A stretch of 64,000 nucleotides of DNA from Trichomonas vaginalis G3. Its lineage: Eukaryota > Parabasalia > Trichomonadida > Trichomonadidae. Of the stretch, positions 1 through 10,202 are shown piece after piece; within the stretch, counting starts at the first letter, position 1, and the number at the start of each line of letters is the position of its first letter. Both the position numbers and the translations under genes were made by a program. The stretch is taken from contig NC_067204.1 of NCBI RefSeq assembly GCF_026262505.1, positions 20,491,300 through 20,555,299 of the forward strand, read 5' to 3'. Below the pieces are notes generated by a model, which made no database searches, was not told where the DNA came from, and worked only from the letters and a program-made list of their open reading frames with translations.

Positions 1-208
1 AAAAAAATATACTAGTCCATTTTCACTTTGGTGGTTCCAGAAGGCATTAGAAATGGATGAAAATAGGTTGTATGCTCCCTTATTAATAGTAGATGTATCC
101 TACATCAATGAATTATCTGGGAAACGAAGTTTTTCACTCCAAAAAAAATATCATATTAACAACTTCAAGTGGTTTAATTGTGGAGAGAAATTGAAATTTT
201 CTTCATGA
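1..208 (+). CDS. possible 3' end of a gene cut by the window edge
   Basis: An open frame (codons starting at base 2) runs from the left edge to a TGA at 206-208, about 68 codons. The translation is mixed in composition (Trp-Trp pair, charged and aromatic residues) rather than the Asn/Ile/Lys-rich output of random AT-rich DNA, which is why it is listed. I do not recognise a domain. Bases 209-573 downstream are AT-rich and show no further gene. It could equally be a chance open frame or a decayed repeat fragment. Confidence 0.3.
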   Translation, partial: KKYTSPFSLWWFQKALEMDENRLYAPLLIVDVSYINELSGKRSFSLQKKYHINNFKWFNCGEKLKFSS

Positions 209-573
209 ATAGTAGTTTAATACTTAATAAGTATATATCCAATCGTTCTACTCTTTCAAAATGCAATGCTTCAGGAAATTGTATAGCTTAAAATTTAATA
301 ATTTGCGCCACTTACAGAAATTGTCGTGAAGAACCCAAATATAAAGTTATTCTATTTCCAGAGATAGTTATCGAGTAAAATAAGCACATTTTCCTGTAGT
401 GTTATATGAAATAAACAGCTTTGATTAAGAATTTAAAAGTCTGATGAGTTTAAAAATCTTATTTATTATTTGTTTGCATGAGATATAAAACTTCTTTAGT
501 ATTAAAAAAAAGAAAAATTACAAAGTTCTACATAAATAAAAATAAATAAATTACAAAAATAAATTAATTAAAA
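209..573. other. intergenic, AT-rich
   Basis: This stretch holds the converging 3' ends of the possible left-edge gene and the cyclase-like gene. It is rich in A runs and TAAA tetramers, which serve as polyadenylation signals in trichomonads. I see no RNA gene or repeat. Confidence 0.5.
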
Positions 574-3500
574 TTAAACACAGTCTTTGATCATTAACAA
601 AGAGCATTCGTCGCTCTTTCTGACCTTTTCACGTAATCTTTGTGGGATATCTCTATCCAAGTAGAAACAATGTAATTCATCTTCATTCGAGTTATCCAAT
701 GAATGCAACATCATTCCTAATTCAGGGAAGAAAACATTGAATTTTGCCTTGTTGATTGAAGGAATTCCAATGAAACACATCTTTGCGTATGCAACAGAAG
801 CAGAAATAGAAATTCCATTGCTTGAGCATTCACTGTTTACCTGTTTGATGATTTCCAGGGCCTGTTCCATTGGTTGTGTCATTGATCTCTTTTGAGATTT
901 GAAGTTAAATATCACGAAATTCGTCATGTTGTGTTTCTTTGCGATTGCGCAATCATCACTGGACTTTGAAGCATTAATTATAGATTTGTTGAAGATACTC
1001 ATCTTGTTGAGTGTCACCTTGAGTTTGTCGTCATCATCATCTTCATTGAAAGTGATGTTTTTAGCTCTGATTGCGAGAACAAGCAAATTTTCGAACTGAA
1101 CAGTTCTGAACAAATTATCACCAAAGATTTCTCTGAAATCGTGAGGAACTAATCTGTAAATGATGTTCTTGAGTTTGCTCTCTGTCTTCTCGCGCTCTTC
1201 CTTCAATTGTTCTGCAACAATATCTCTATGAATAATGATAAAGATGTCGTTGTTGTTTGTTTGAGTGATGGAAACTGCTGCTTTGTATTCTTTTCCATCA
1301 TCATCTTTCATTATTCTTTCTACTGATTCCATGCATGGCTCATTAGATTCAACAACCTTTCTGAATTCATTAGGGATGTTTCCAAAGAGATCTTCGACAT
1401 TCTTAGCGTGTACAGCGTTCTTTGAAATGTTCTTTGCTGCATTATTCATCTCGATAATGTCGAAGTTCTTTGTTGTCAGAATTACAGGATCATTTGTGTG
1501 TTCTTTCAAACACTGGATGTAATGTGAAGGAATAGATTCACTCTGCTTATCAGAGTTGAAGTCTCCTGCAACAATATCAAGTAATCTTTCATTGGATTGA
1601 ATGAATTTTTGGTCGAGCATTGACAAAGACATAATTGTGAATCTGAATGTCCTAAGAACTTTTCCTTGGTAATAAACAAAGATACCAATGAAAGTTGCCA
1701 AAATAAGGAATCCAACAATAGGTGTAACAATTGCCAAAGCAACTTGTTTCTGGATGACATCATTCATATCAACGAAAGTGTTGCTAATAATTTTATCAAG
1801 AATTCCTGTAGATAAGTGGATATCGTTATAATGCAACATATTGTTCAATCTTTCATTATCTCTGTTGAAGATGTTTTTGTTTGTTGCTTTGTCATCGAAG
1901 AATCTGATTTCGCTGGCATCGACTTCGATACTGAACACGTATCCGAACTTAATCATGAAATCATGAAGACTTGTTCCTGTAGAGTTTTCGCCTGAGAAGA
2001 AAAGATTTCTGGAATTTGATTTCGTCAAAAGATAGCCATAAGAAACATTTGTTTGTGATGAAACACCAAACAACATTTGGTTAATGGAATCTTCGATCTT
2101 TCTTGTTGTTTCTGGCCAAATAGTTTTACCAAGATATGATGTATCGGTGTTGAATGAAAGATTTTGATTTACACCGAAAACTCTCTTCATTGTAGCCATT
2201 TCATCATAAATGTGGTTTGCAAGCAATGCACTGTTCATCATCTGATATGGAAGAACTCTGAATGAATCAGTGGATTGTGTCAAAACTAAATAATTAACAA
2301 CATAAATTGCGGCAAAAATTATAATGCAAAAACCTGACAAAATTGAGACCAAAACTGTCTGAATTCCATGAGAATTCTGAATTTGTAAAGCAACTTCAGC
2401 TCTGTTGTTTTTATCTTCCAAGGAGTTATTTGTGAGTTCAGAGATGTGCTGGATAATGACTAATGATGGGATCTTGTGCATTGAATTGATGATGTAATCG
2501 TATTTCTTTGCTTGTATTCTGAGCATGATTAATGTGATTGGGAAAACCAAAACAGAAATACAAGAGAAAACAATACACATTATCATTGCGAATTGATTGA
2601 TTTCAGTAGCGAAATCAAGCATGTTCGATGCTACATATTTAGAAAGAAGATCCAAAGCATCATTAACTCTATAATTGTTTTCTAACATGTACATAAACCA
2701 CTTCTCTCTCTGATAACTTGCAGCGTTTTCAACAAATTTTTGAGAGAAACTAGAAATGTAAGAAGCCTGTACATTCATGGCTGCCAAGAGAGGAATGTAA
2801 GGTTTGTTGTTATTGAATATATTTGAAGTATTCAAATATATCATGTTATATTTAATTTGAATGTTTGTAACTAATTCTGTTACATTTCCTATGTAATCTT
2901 TAACAGTTGGCTTCAAAGAAAGGAAGTTTGCAATGTTTGTATTCAGTTCCATTATGTCAGAAATGATGAGATTCGATGTTGAATTTAATGTTGCCAATTC
3001 TGATTCAGCACCTAAAAGTTTTGTCACTGTTGTTGTATTATAACTCAAACCGAGTTTATCAGCAACAAAAGAAGCCATGTAATAAACAGTTCTTGAACTG
3101 TAGAACAACATCGAAGTGAAAGAAGAAAGGAACTCAAGAAGAGTCTTGAAAACTTGGTACTTTTGGAGAATGATGACATTTGTCATTACAACACCTAATC
3201 CGAACAACAAAATGAAGGAAATGATGACAAATGCTGTGATGCAGTAATTAATAGGAATTGAAGCTCTTTTACCCATTTCATACAAAGTGTTTTGTTGGGC
3301 AAGTTCCGCTTCAAGTTCTTCATTATCGTTCAATGAGTTTGATGAACTTCCTGCAAGAGATGCTGATAAAACAGAAGCACCATCATTCTTGTTGTGGGCA
3401 TCTTCACGCATTGCATTCTCTGGATCAGGTAAAACCATTGGTAATAACGGGAATAACTTCTTTGCACGGATTTCTATGAGATCGATCTTACGAGTTACGC

Positions 3501-5034
3501 TTCCTAACGCTGCGTACTGTTCGCCTTTCATCCTGTTGTTGCAGATGTGGTTAATGAACCTGGAATACGACTTGTAAATCAAAGATGCGTTCGGCCATTT
3601 AGTCAATGCTGAGTCGTAGACCTTTTCTATCTGGTCCATCTGCTTCTGTGCGGATGCGCCGTATGCGTATGCACCTCCTGGATAGTCGCTTTCGATGGCT
3701 TCCCAGTATTTGACGACTGTGCCTTTGAGCATACGAGTTTGGGTCTGGATATTCTTGAGGATGGACTTGCATTGCTTAGTTACCTTTGGAGATCTGTATT
3801 CTATGATGTGTTCGATGCCTCTGACAAATAATATGGATTGAATATCGGCAAATCCGAGACGCTTGAACTCGGAGCAAGCGTTCATGAGATCGTAGATACG
3901 GCTGTTGTAGATTGCAAGTACTCGGAGATAGAACATCCATACTTTTGAATTGGTATTTTCATTATGAGCGCCTTCGACTAATGGTTTGAAGGTAAGAAGG
4001 TAGGGATGGCCCATCTTGAAGGCTTCCATGCAGTATCTTAAGTATTGGCCATTTATTTTTGGAAATACATCTTCGAAAGTTAATTCTTCGTTTTCCATGG
4101 CTGTAAAGATTTCGGATACTTTCTTTTGTTGACGCTTAAGGATAATGTTAATCACAAATGTACCAATTGCGATGATGCCAAAGAATATAAGTAAACGGAT
4201 GACCCAATCAAGGCTGATGAAGATACCGAGTACATCGAGGACAAAACCAGCACAGAAAACTGCGGAAATGAAGGCTGAGTATGTACGTGAATGGTTGATG
4301 TTATAAAATATAATGATGAAAATGCCAATAGCCAATAAGATAGCTATTAAAACACGACATATCTTGGCAACAATTGTTCCGATTGTTGCATTTGCCGATC
4401 TTGCAAGAATTCTGATGACAATAATGATATTTAACTCAAAGCTCTGGAATGCCGGTGTTAAAGCTGAAGATCTACCAGGAACAAATGGAATGTATGATGC
4501 AAGGAACAAGCTATTGAAAATAAACGTAACAACCACCCAAAACAACTGGATGATCGTATATAACCAGATTATGGAATTACGGATATCATCATATAGCAAG
4601 CCGACATTATTTCCGATTTGGCTACCACTAGTCAATAAAATGAATGGCATAAGGAATTCGATGCAAATAACGTTGAAAGTTGTCGACCATTTTCGCATAT
4701 GACTTCGTGTTGCGTATACAATTGAGCAGCCGATGATACTGGAATAAATAATAACATTTAAAATCAAGTTGATGATGAAATTTATTGTTGTCCATTGATC
4801 ATCCAAAGCTGTGGCGTAAAGGTTTAAGAAAACTTCTAATGGCTTAATACCTGTTCCAGCTTGATGGAAGTTTGTAAAGAGCAAACAAGTTGCAAATGTA
4901 ACATAAACTTTTGCAAAGGGATATAACCATGTAGGAAGAATGAAATTGTCGAGAATATATGTGTAATAATCATATATGGTTTCACAAGCAATCTGCTTGA
5001 CGGTTCTCGGGAGGATAGTGCCTCCTTTTTTCAT
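574..5034 (-). CDS. multi-membrane receptor-like protein with PAS-like and degenerate nucleotide-cyclase-like C-terminus
   Basis: A protein of 1,486 residues. The first 300 residues hold a cluster of hydrophobic segments, probably about nine membrane spans. A soluble region of about 300 residues follows, then widely spaced single membrane segments near residues 600, 820, 900 and 1,115. Around 1,170-1,280 there is a PAS-like segment (VILTTKNFDIIEMNNAA, then an FRKV loop), then a charged linker. The last 180 residues align in layout with the class III cyclase domain of the large trichomonad cyclase family. Where a cyclase has its FxDIxxF metal-binding strand this protein reads VLAIRAKNITF, so the metal aspartate is missing. 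I infer a signalling pseudocyclase of the plasma membrane. The ATG at 5032-5034 is the first in frame; no clear Inr precedes it. Topology and domain limits are estimates. Confidence 0.7.
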   Translation of the reverse strand: MKKGGTILPRTVKQIACETIYDYYTYILDNFILPTWLYPFAKVYVTFATCLLFTNFHQAGTGIKPLEVFLNLYATALDDQWTTINFIINLILNVIIYSSIIGCSIVYATRSHMRKWSTTFNVICIEFLMPFILLTSGSQIGNNVGLLYDDIRNSIIWLYTIIQLFWVVVTFIFNSLFLASYIPFVPGRSSALTPAFQSFELNIIIVIRILARSANATIGTIVAKICRVLIAILLAIGIFIIIFYNINHSRTYSAFISAVFCAGFVLDVLGIFISLDWVIRLLIFFGIIAIGTFVINIILKRQQKKVSEIFTAMENEELTFEDVFPKINGQYLRYCMEAFKMGHPYLLTFKPLVEGAHNENTNSKVWMFYLRVLAIYNSRIYDLMNACSEFKRLGFADIQSILFVRGIEHIIEYRSPKVTKQCKSILKNIQTQTRMLKGTVVKYWEAIESDYPGGAYAYGASAQKQMDQIEKVYDSALTKWPNASLIYKSYSRFINHICNNRMKGEQYAALGSVTRKIDLIEIRAKKLFPLLPMVLPDPENAMREDAHNKNDGASVLSASLAGSSSNSLNDNEELEAELAQQNTLYEMGKRASIPINYCITAFVIISFILLFGLGVVMTNVIILQKYQVFKTLLEFLSSFTSMLFYSSRTVYYMASFVADKLGLSYNTTTVTKLLGAESELATLNSTSNLIISDIMELNTNIANFLSLKPTVKDYIGNVTELVTNIQIKYNMIYLNTSNIFNNNKPYIPLLAAMNVQASYISSFSQKFVENAASYQREKWFMYMLENNYRVNDALDLLSKYVASNMLDFATEINQFAMIMCIVFSCISVLVFPITLIMLRIQAKKYDYIINSMHKIPSLVIIQHISELTNNSLEDKNNRAEVALQIQNSHGIQTVLVSILSGFCIIIFAAIYVVNYLVLTQSTDSFRVLPYQMMNSALLANHIYDEMATMKRVFGVNQNLSFNTDTSYLGKTIWPETTRKIEDSINQMLFGVSSQTNVSYGYLLTKSNSRNLFFSGENSTGTSLHDFMIKFGYVFSIEVDASEIRFFDDKATNKNIFNRDNERLNNMLHYNDIHLSTGILDKIISNTFVDMNDVIQKQVALAIVTPIVGFLILATFIGIFVYYQGKVLRTFRFTIMSLSMLDQKFIQSNERLLDIVAGDFNSDKQSESIPSHYIQCLKEHTNDPVILTTKNFDIIEMNNAAKNISKNAVHAKNVEDLFGNIPNEFRKVVESNEPCMESVERIMKDDDGKEYKAAVSITQTNNNDIFIIIHRDIVAEQLKEEREKTESKLKNIIYRLVPHDFREIFGDNLFRTVQFENLLVLAIRAKNITFNEDDDDDKLKVTLNKMSIFNKSIINASKSSDDCAIAKKHNMTNFVIFNFKSQKRSMTQPMEQALEIIKQVNSECSSNGISISASVAYAKMCFIGIPSINKAKFNVFFPELGMMLHSLDNSNEDELHCFYLDRDIPQRLREKVRKSDECSLLMIKDCV

Positions 5035-5414
5035 TCTATTATAATGTGTAAATTTTTTTTGAATAGATATCTAATTTTTTTAATATAAGTTCTGAAATAT
5101 AACGTGTTGATTTTCGGATCTTGATTGATTTCATTAAGGTTAGATAAAACCAACGCAAAGAAAATAATCGATAGATTCAAATATTGAATAAGGTTTCATT
5201 TTTTTCAAGAACTAATTCTCGTAAATTATATAAAATCTTATTGGTACAGGATAAAACGATTGATATATCATGGGCGCAAATTTGAATGGTTCCGATGTTG
5301 TTATGAAAAAATAAAAAAATGTCCTATAATTCTATATAAATTATGATGTTACTTAGGAGGAACAATTTTAAATTAAAATTCATAACGATTTTTTTCTCAG
5401 CATAAAAAAATTTT
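5035..5414. other. intergenic between the cyclase-like gene and the transposon
   Basis: AT-rich spacer that should contain the promoter of the cyclase-like gene. No open frame, RNA gene or repeat was recognised. The last 14-15 bases are the left target-site duplication of the adjoining element. Confidence 0.5.
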
Positions 5415-5975
5415 TGTTATAGACCGAAAATAGATTTTTTCGGTTTTCTCTTCAAATAATTGAAAGAATGATACTATTATAGGTTTATTATATTATATAG
5501 CATATAATCATGCTATAGCCGAAAATTATAAGTTTTGAGAAGATTGAATATAACACAAATAAATTTGAATGTAAGTTAAATTGCTTGTTGTTTTTAATAT
5601 GTATTTAATGAGAAATCCAATATTGCAAAATTCAAATTGAATGATTGAAAGAACAGAAAAAGTCATTCTTTTCAATTTCGAATATGTTTCATTATATTTA
5701 TAATTATATGGCAAATAAGATATTTAAACTTGATTTTTGAAGGAAAATTCACAAAATTGAATATATTCAAATAATTTTTATTCAAAAATAAACTAGTTAT
5801 TTGAGTTTAATACTAATTATCTATTCAAACTACAAAGTTTGTAATTTAAAATATTTTGTGAGATCAGATTGAATTAATTCAAGGTTCTTTTCAATTAATA
5901 TTAATGACCATATTACGCATTTTCGAACATTCTAAACGAAATATATAAAAATGCGAGACGAATGTTAAATTTGCT
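5415..5975 (+). repeat. left terminal inverted repeat of the IS481-like element
   Basis: Reverse-complement match to 8283-8850 with almost no differences, including the outermost 19 bases. Such long arms would let a transcript or single strand fold back over half a kilobase. Confidence 0.85.
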
Positions 5976-6400
5976 AGACATAAAGAAGTTGTTTACCGAG
6001 TTTTAGCTCTTATCTCTAACAAAAAATTAATTTTTAAAAAAATGACCGAATACGTTTCACAGCGAGAAAAAAATAAAAGGCAAGATAGAATTTTCTAGAC
6101 ATAAAGAAGTTGTTTACCGAGTTTTAGCTCTTATCTCTAACAAAAAATTAATTTTTAAGGGTGCCCTATAGACGATAGACCACCCTCAGAAAAGCACTTT
6201 TAAGGCTATTATATTGAGAACTAGAATCTGGATAATCCATTCATTCGAGTTCTAATAAGGTTAATTTTGTGATGTTTACATTATCGTTATAGGGCACCCT
6301 TAAAAAAATGACCGAATACGTTTCACAGCGAGAAAAAAAATAAAAGGCAAGATAGAATTTTCTAGACATAAAGAAGTTGTCTACCAAGTGTCAGCTGTTA
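5976..6400 (-). repeat. left-arm copies of the 121-bp subrepeat
   Basis: Two copies, the second split by the MITE at 6158-6300, and the start of a third that diverges after about 6390. They are inverted relative to the three copies at 7947-8290. Each unit contains the motif CTCGCTGTGAAACG on the opposite strand. Confidence 0.8.
6158..6300. mobile_element. 143-bp MITE with TA target duplication (Tc1/mariner-like)
   Basis: Inverted ends AGGGTGCCCTATA at both sides, flanked by TA at 6156-6157 and 6301-6302. Removing the insert and one TA gives exactly the sequence of the uninterrupted neighbouring subrepeats (five T then seven A before TGACCG), so the empty site is present in the same window. 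TA duplication is the hallmark of Tc1/mariner-type elements. No coding capacity. Confidence 0.85.
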
Positions 6401-6797
6401 CTTCTTCTCAATACTGATATAAAATAAAAATCTTTATTATTTATTTAACCTTTATTGTTTCATTAAACTTCATTTATTTTATATTATAGTTTTATTCTTT
6501 TAGCTACTTGTAAAATAATCTAATTTTATATCATCATTTTACCGGATTATTCTTCAGTACATCGATTGTGTATCTAAAATAATATCATTATCCTTATTCT
6601 GTTTTTTCCAAAATTCTTTTAAATATCTTTTTTGGTTAGATTACTTTATACTTTTTACTTTTATTTTTTAATTTCAAAAAAAAATTTGGTGATTGTTCTA
6701 TTCTGTTACAATGTGCATTATCATATTCTAATGAATTATTCATTACATACATTTAAAAAAACTTGTTAAAAATGAAATTAAAAAATTATGTTTATTA

Positions 6798-7673
6798 TTA
6801 CGCTGTGAATGTGTCAACAGCGGTCATGCCTGTATCTGTATCCCATATTTGCCACAACCTTTCTGTATCTGCATTTGTATATTTCGGTTTCAGCTAATAC
6901 ATTTGATTTGGCGTGTAATTTGTTCCAGTTAATGGATTAATTGGGAGATCTTCATGCGGTGTGTTATTATTGTACTCCCAAATAAAGGCAGGAATAGCCT
7001 GAATGCTTTGGCAGCGCTCCAATGTCGGCCAGAATCTCTCAATCTTCCCATTTTGGTAGGGAGAATGAGAGTCTGTATGCCGCCATTGGACGCCCCAAAG
7101 ATCAAGTAGATCTTGAAAGGCGCCCCTATTTTCTGAACCGTTGTCGGTCCAGAAACAATAAGGGGCGCCAAATTCAATGAAGGCGGAAGCCGCAACGTTC
7201 GCTGTCGTCGCTGCCAGCATATCTGGTATTTTGTATACACGCTAGACTTTGCGGCTAAAATCGTCGATTATGCCATAAATATACTGGCCACGAACACCCC
7301 TAAAATAATGAACATCTGCGTGCCAGATAAGATTGGGTGAAAGCGCCTAATATCTTACTGCTGTTTCTGGCCCGGCATGCTCTAATCGCGTCTTGGTGAA
7401 ATGATTTTCTTTGAAGTATCTGCGTACTTCTCTATAAGATACATCAATTTGTTGTAATTTCAAACGTTTCCATTGTTTTGTTTGACCACAGGGAAAGGCC
7501 CAGTGGTCATGTATCACAGCAAGAGCTTTGATTTGGTCGGAGGGATTGACCCTACGACCTTTCTTGCCTTTAGGCAATGGGATATTCTGTAAGCTAAATT
7601 GATTTTGTAAAAAAGATTTTGAAACAGCTAAATATTTTAAATCATTTGATTGAAGGGTTGGGCGATGGAACAT
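6798..7673 (-). pseudogene. IS481-like integrase, interrupted by three in-frame TAG codons
   Basis: One frame runs from 7673 to a TAA at 6798-6800 and is broken only by TAG at 7347-7349, 7242-7244 and 6894-6896. The first part contains a helix-turn-helix-like region. Next comes the integrase core: LIWHADVHYF with the first Asp, IIDDFSRK, FWTDNGSEN with the second Asp, and SPYQNGKIERFW with the Glu. Asp-2 and Glu are 35 positions apart, as in DD(35)E enzymes. The catalytic residues are all present. An upstream in-frame TGA precedes the first ATG by 8 codons, so the N-terminus may also be damaged or shifted. It is probably a recently decayed integrase; readthrough cannot be excluded. Confidence 0.8.
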
Positions 7674-7946
7674 GGGTGCAAGCTTCTTCCCATGTCATTT
7701 ACCTTCTTCAATCTGATTGGAATACCAATTAGGTAAATTCGATCGACATACCCTTTGTAAGGATTCATTCTAATGAAGTACGTTAACAATCAAATATTCT
7801 ATAAGTGTCTAGTATGGAATTCAAAAGAATAAAGAAAATGGTAACGTAAATAAACGTATTATGAAATAATTTATAATTAAAATGAAAAAAAGAAAAAATA
7901 ATAAGTAAAGTGACTGGAAATGAAAATGAAAATCAGTGTACAGTTT

Positions 7947-8290
7947 TATTTTTTTCTCGCTGTGAAACGTATTCGGTCATTTTTTTAAAAATTAATTTTT
8001 TGTTAGAGATAAGAGCTAAAACTCGGTAAACAACTTCTTTATGTCTAGAAAATTCTATCTTGCCTTTTATTTTTTTCTCGCTGTGAAACGTATTCGGTCA
8101 TTTTTTTAAAAATTAATTTTTTGTTAGAGATAAGAGCTAAAACTCGGTAAACAACTTCTTTATGTCTAGAAAATTCTATCTTGCCTTTTATTTTTTTCTC
8201 GCTGTGAAACGTATTCGGTCATTTTTTTAAAAATTAATTTTTTGTTAGAGATAAGAGCTAAAACTCGGTAAACAACTTCTTTATGTCTAG
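7947..8290 (+). repeat. three tandem 121-bp subrepeats (right arm)
   Basis: The marker CTCGCTGTGAAACG recurs at 7956, 8077 and 8198, an exact 121-bp period. The units are nearly identical. They are the inverted counterparts of the left-arm copies and may be transposase-binding or expansion-prone subterminal repeats. Confidence 0.85.
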
Positions 8291-8850
8291 CAATTTAACA
8301 TTCGTCTCGCATTTTTTATATTATTTCGTTTAGAATGTTCGAAAATGCGTAATATGGTCATTAATATTAATTGAAAAGAACCTTGAATTAATTCAATCTG
8401 ATCTCACAAAATATTTTAAATTACAAACTTTGTAGTTTGAATAGATAATTAGTATTAAACTCAAATAACTAGTTTATTTTTGAATAAAAATTATTTGAAT
8501 ATATTCAATTTTGTGAATTTTCCTTCAAAAATCAAGTTTAAATATCTTATTTGCCATATAATTATAAATATAATGAAACATATTCGAAATTGAAAAGAAT
8601 GACTTTTTCTGTTCTTTCAATCATTCAATTTGAATTTTGCAATATTGGATTTCTCATTAAATACATATTAAAAACAACAAGCAATTTAACTTACATTCAA
8701 ATTTATTTGTGTTATATTCAATCTTCTCAAAACTTATAATTTTCGGCTATAGCATGATTATATGCTATATAATATAATAAACCTATAATAGTATCATTCT
8801 TTCAATTATTTGAAGAGAAAACCGAAAAAATCTATTTTCGGTCTATAACA
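8283..8850 (-). repeat. right terminal inverted repeat of the IS481-like element
   Basis: Reverse complement of 5415-5975. It ends with TCTATAACA at 8850 next to the right copy of the AT-rich target duplication. Confidence 0.85.
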
Positions 8851-10180
8851 GCATAAAAAATTTTATCAATGACATTGATTGCTAATACATTATTATTTAA
8901 CTTTTGATTCAAATCAAAATGGCACACAAAAACATTTACTTTTATTAGCGCTGAATTCAAAGAAATCTGGTAGTTAACAAATTTTTGAATCAAATAAAAC
9001 TCAAAAGTGAGCACACTATTTTACTTGATCGTTTCTATAATTTTCTATTAAAATTTCAAAAAATAGCAACTGCAAATTTTTTGAATAAAAAAAAATACAG
9101 GCGATAAACTAATTAGCTATTCATCCTCTAAGACTCACTTCATACTTATCTAGGTGTATGCTCATTAGAAGCGGAAACTCTTAGGTTAACTCAAGAACTT
9201 AGTCATTGAAAAAATCAAAATATCAACAGAACGTAGTTTGGAGAATTGCATTTAGCGTACTATTGTTTACTCATATACGTTGAATTGGAGTAATTATGTC
9301 TAGGAATTGAGACAGCTGTATTTGATGGGAAATAATTAAACTTAATACCTTATTAAACTATTATATGGAGTAGGTAAGTAACAATATCGTATATTTTTGT
9401 CTATTTCGATACATATTTACTCAATTATTGTGATAATTTTGTAAAGTTATTGGAGTTTACATTAAGATATTCATATATATGCTGTGTAATAGTAAATTCA
9501 TTGATTGATTGTGTTTGATAAAGATATGACATCAAGCAATAAAGTCATTTTGAGAAAAATTTATCAAAGAATTCAAGAATTTTCCTTAACACTAAAAGAA
9601 TTTGAGGTTTAAGAATGAATTCTAAAAGAAATTTGGAATATTTGTGATTGAAAAGCAGCATTCTAATTAGAATAAGAAGATAATTCCTTATGAATCTATA
9701 TGTATATTTATGATTCTGCTGAATGCCCTTTAGAATTCTTATTTAAATACGAGATCAAAGGAATATAATTTTATTTAAAGAAATCATTATAATTTGCTGG
9801 GAAATTTGACACATGTCGCCTGCTTGATCCAGTTATTTTAGTTATTCGATCTCAAAATTTTCCAAAAAAAAAATTGAAATTTTAAAAATAAATATAATTT
9901 TATATAAAATTATAGATATATTTAGAAATATGAAGATTTTTTGGAAAATTTGAGACTATGAAACTATTATATATTATCATTAAATATTAAATGCATTATG
10001 ATTATCATAAATTCACAAAAAACTTTAATTTTTATTGCTAAATCAATGAAAATATCCTCATTATTTCATAGTATAATTGATTCATGATCCATCATAGAAT
10101 TTAAAAGTTTGTTCATATTTGATCTATATTATTTTACAAATCCAAAATCTCTTATTTTTTCGATGTAACGAGTTTTTTCG
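8851..10180. other. 1.3-kb intergenic stretch
   Basis: Strongly AT-rich, with no recognisable gene, RNA or repeat. A 60-codon frame at 8832-9014 on the minus strand overlaps the transposon end and looks random. Confidence 0.5.
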
Positions 10181-10188
10181 TCACTTTT
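10181..10188 (+). promoter_or_regulatory. initiator (Inr) TCACTTTT of the CFAP100-like gene
   Basis: Matches the trichomonad initiator TCAYTTTT. Transcription from its A at 10183 leaves a 20-base leader before the ATG at 10203 and excludes the in-frame ATG at 10119. Confidence 0.75.
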
Positions 10189-10202
10189 GTAAAGATTTTG
10201 GG

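Larger units (their letters stand above)
5415..8850 (-). mobile_element. IS481-like (IS481EU-type) DNA transposon with long inverted ends
   Basis: The two ends are inverted copies starting TGTTATAGACCGAAAATAG. The near-perfect inverted arms run about 560 bp inward (5415-5975 and 8283-8850) and then into 121-bp subrepeats. Flanking bases are near-identical: GCATAAAAAAATTTT on the left and GCATAAAAAATTTT on the right, compatible with a 14-15 bp target duplication. The 1.5-kb centre carries a decayed rve/DDE integrase on the minus strand. IS481-like integrase transposons are known in Trichomonas as IS481EU; the assignment here rests on integrase motifs only. The matching 62-codon frames in the two arms are a by-product of the inverted repeat, not genes. 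Confidence 0.8.

Noticed and set aside
5526-5714. 62-codon frame, with an identical frame at 8551-8739
   Set aside because: They are the two arms of the transposon terminal inverted repeat; no start signal or domain.
10119-10202. Upstream in-frame start for the CFAP100-like gene
   Set aside because: It lies before the predicted transcription start at the Inr and would add a hydrophobic 28-residue leader unlike the family.
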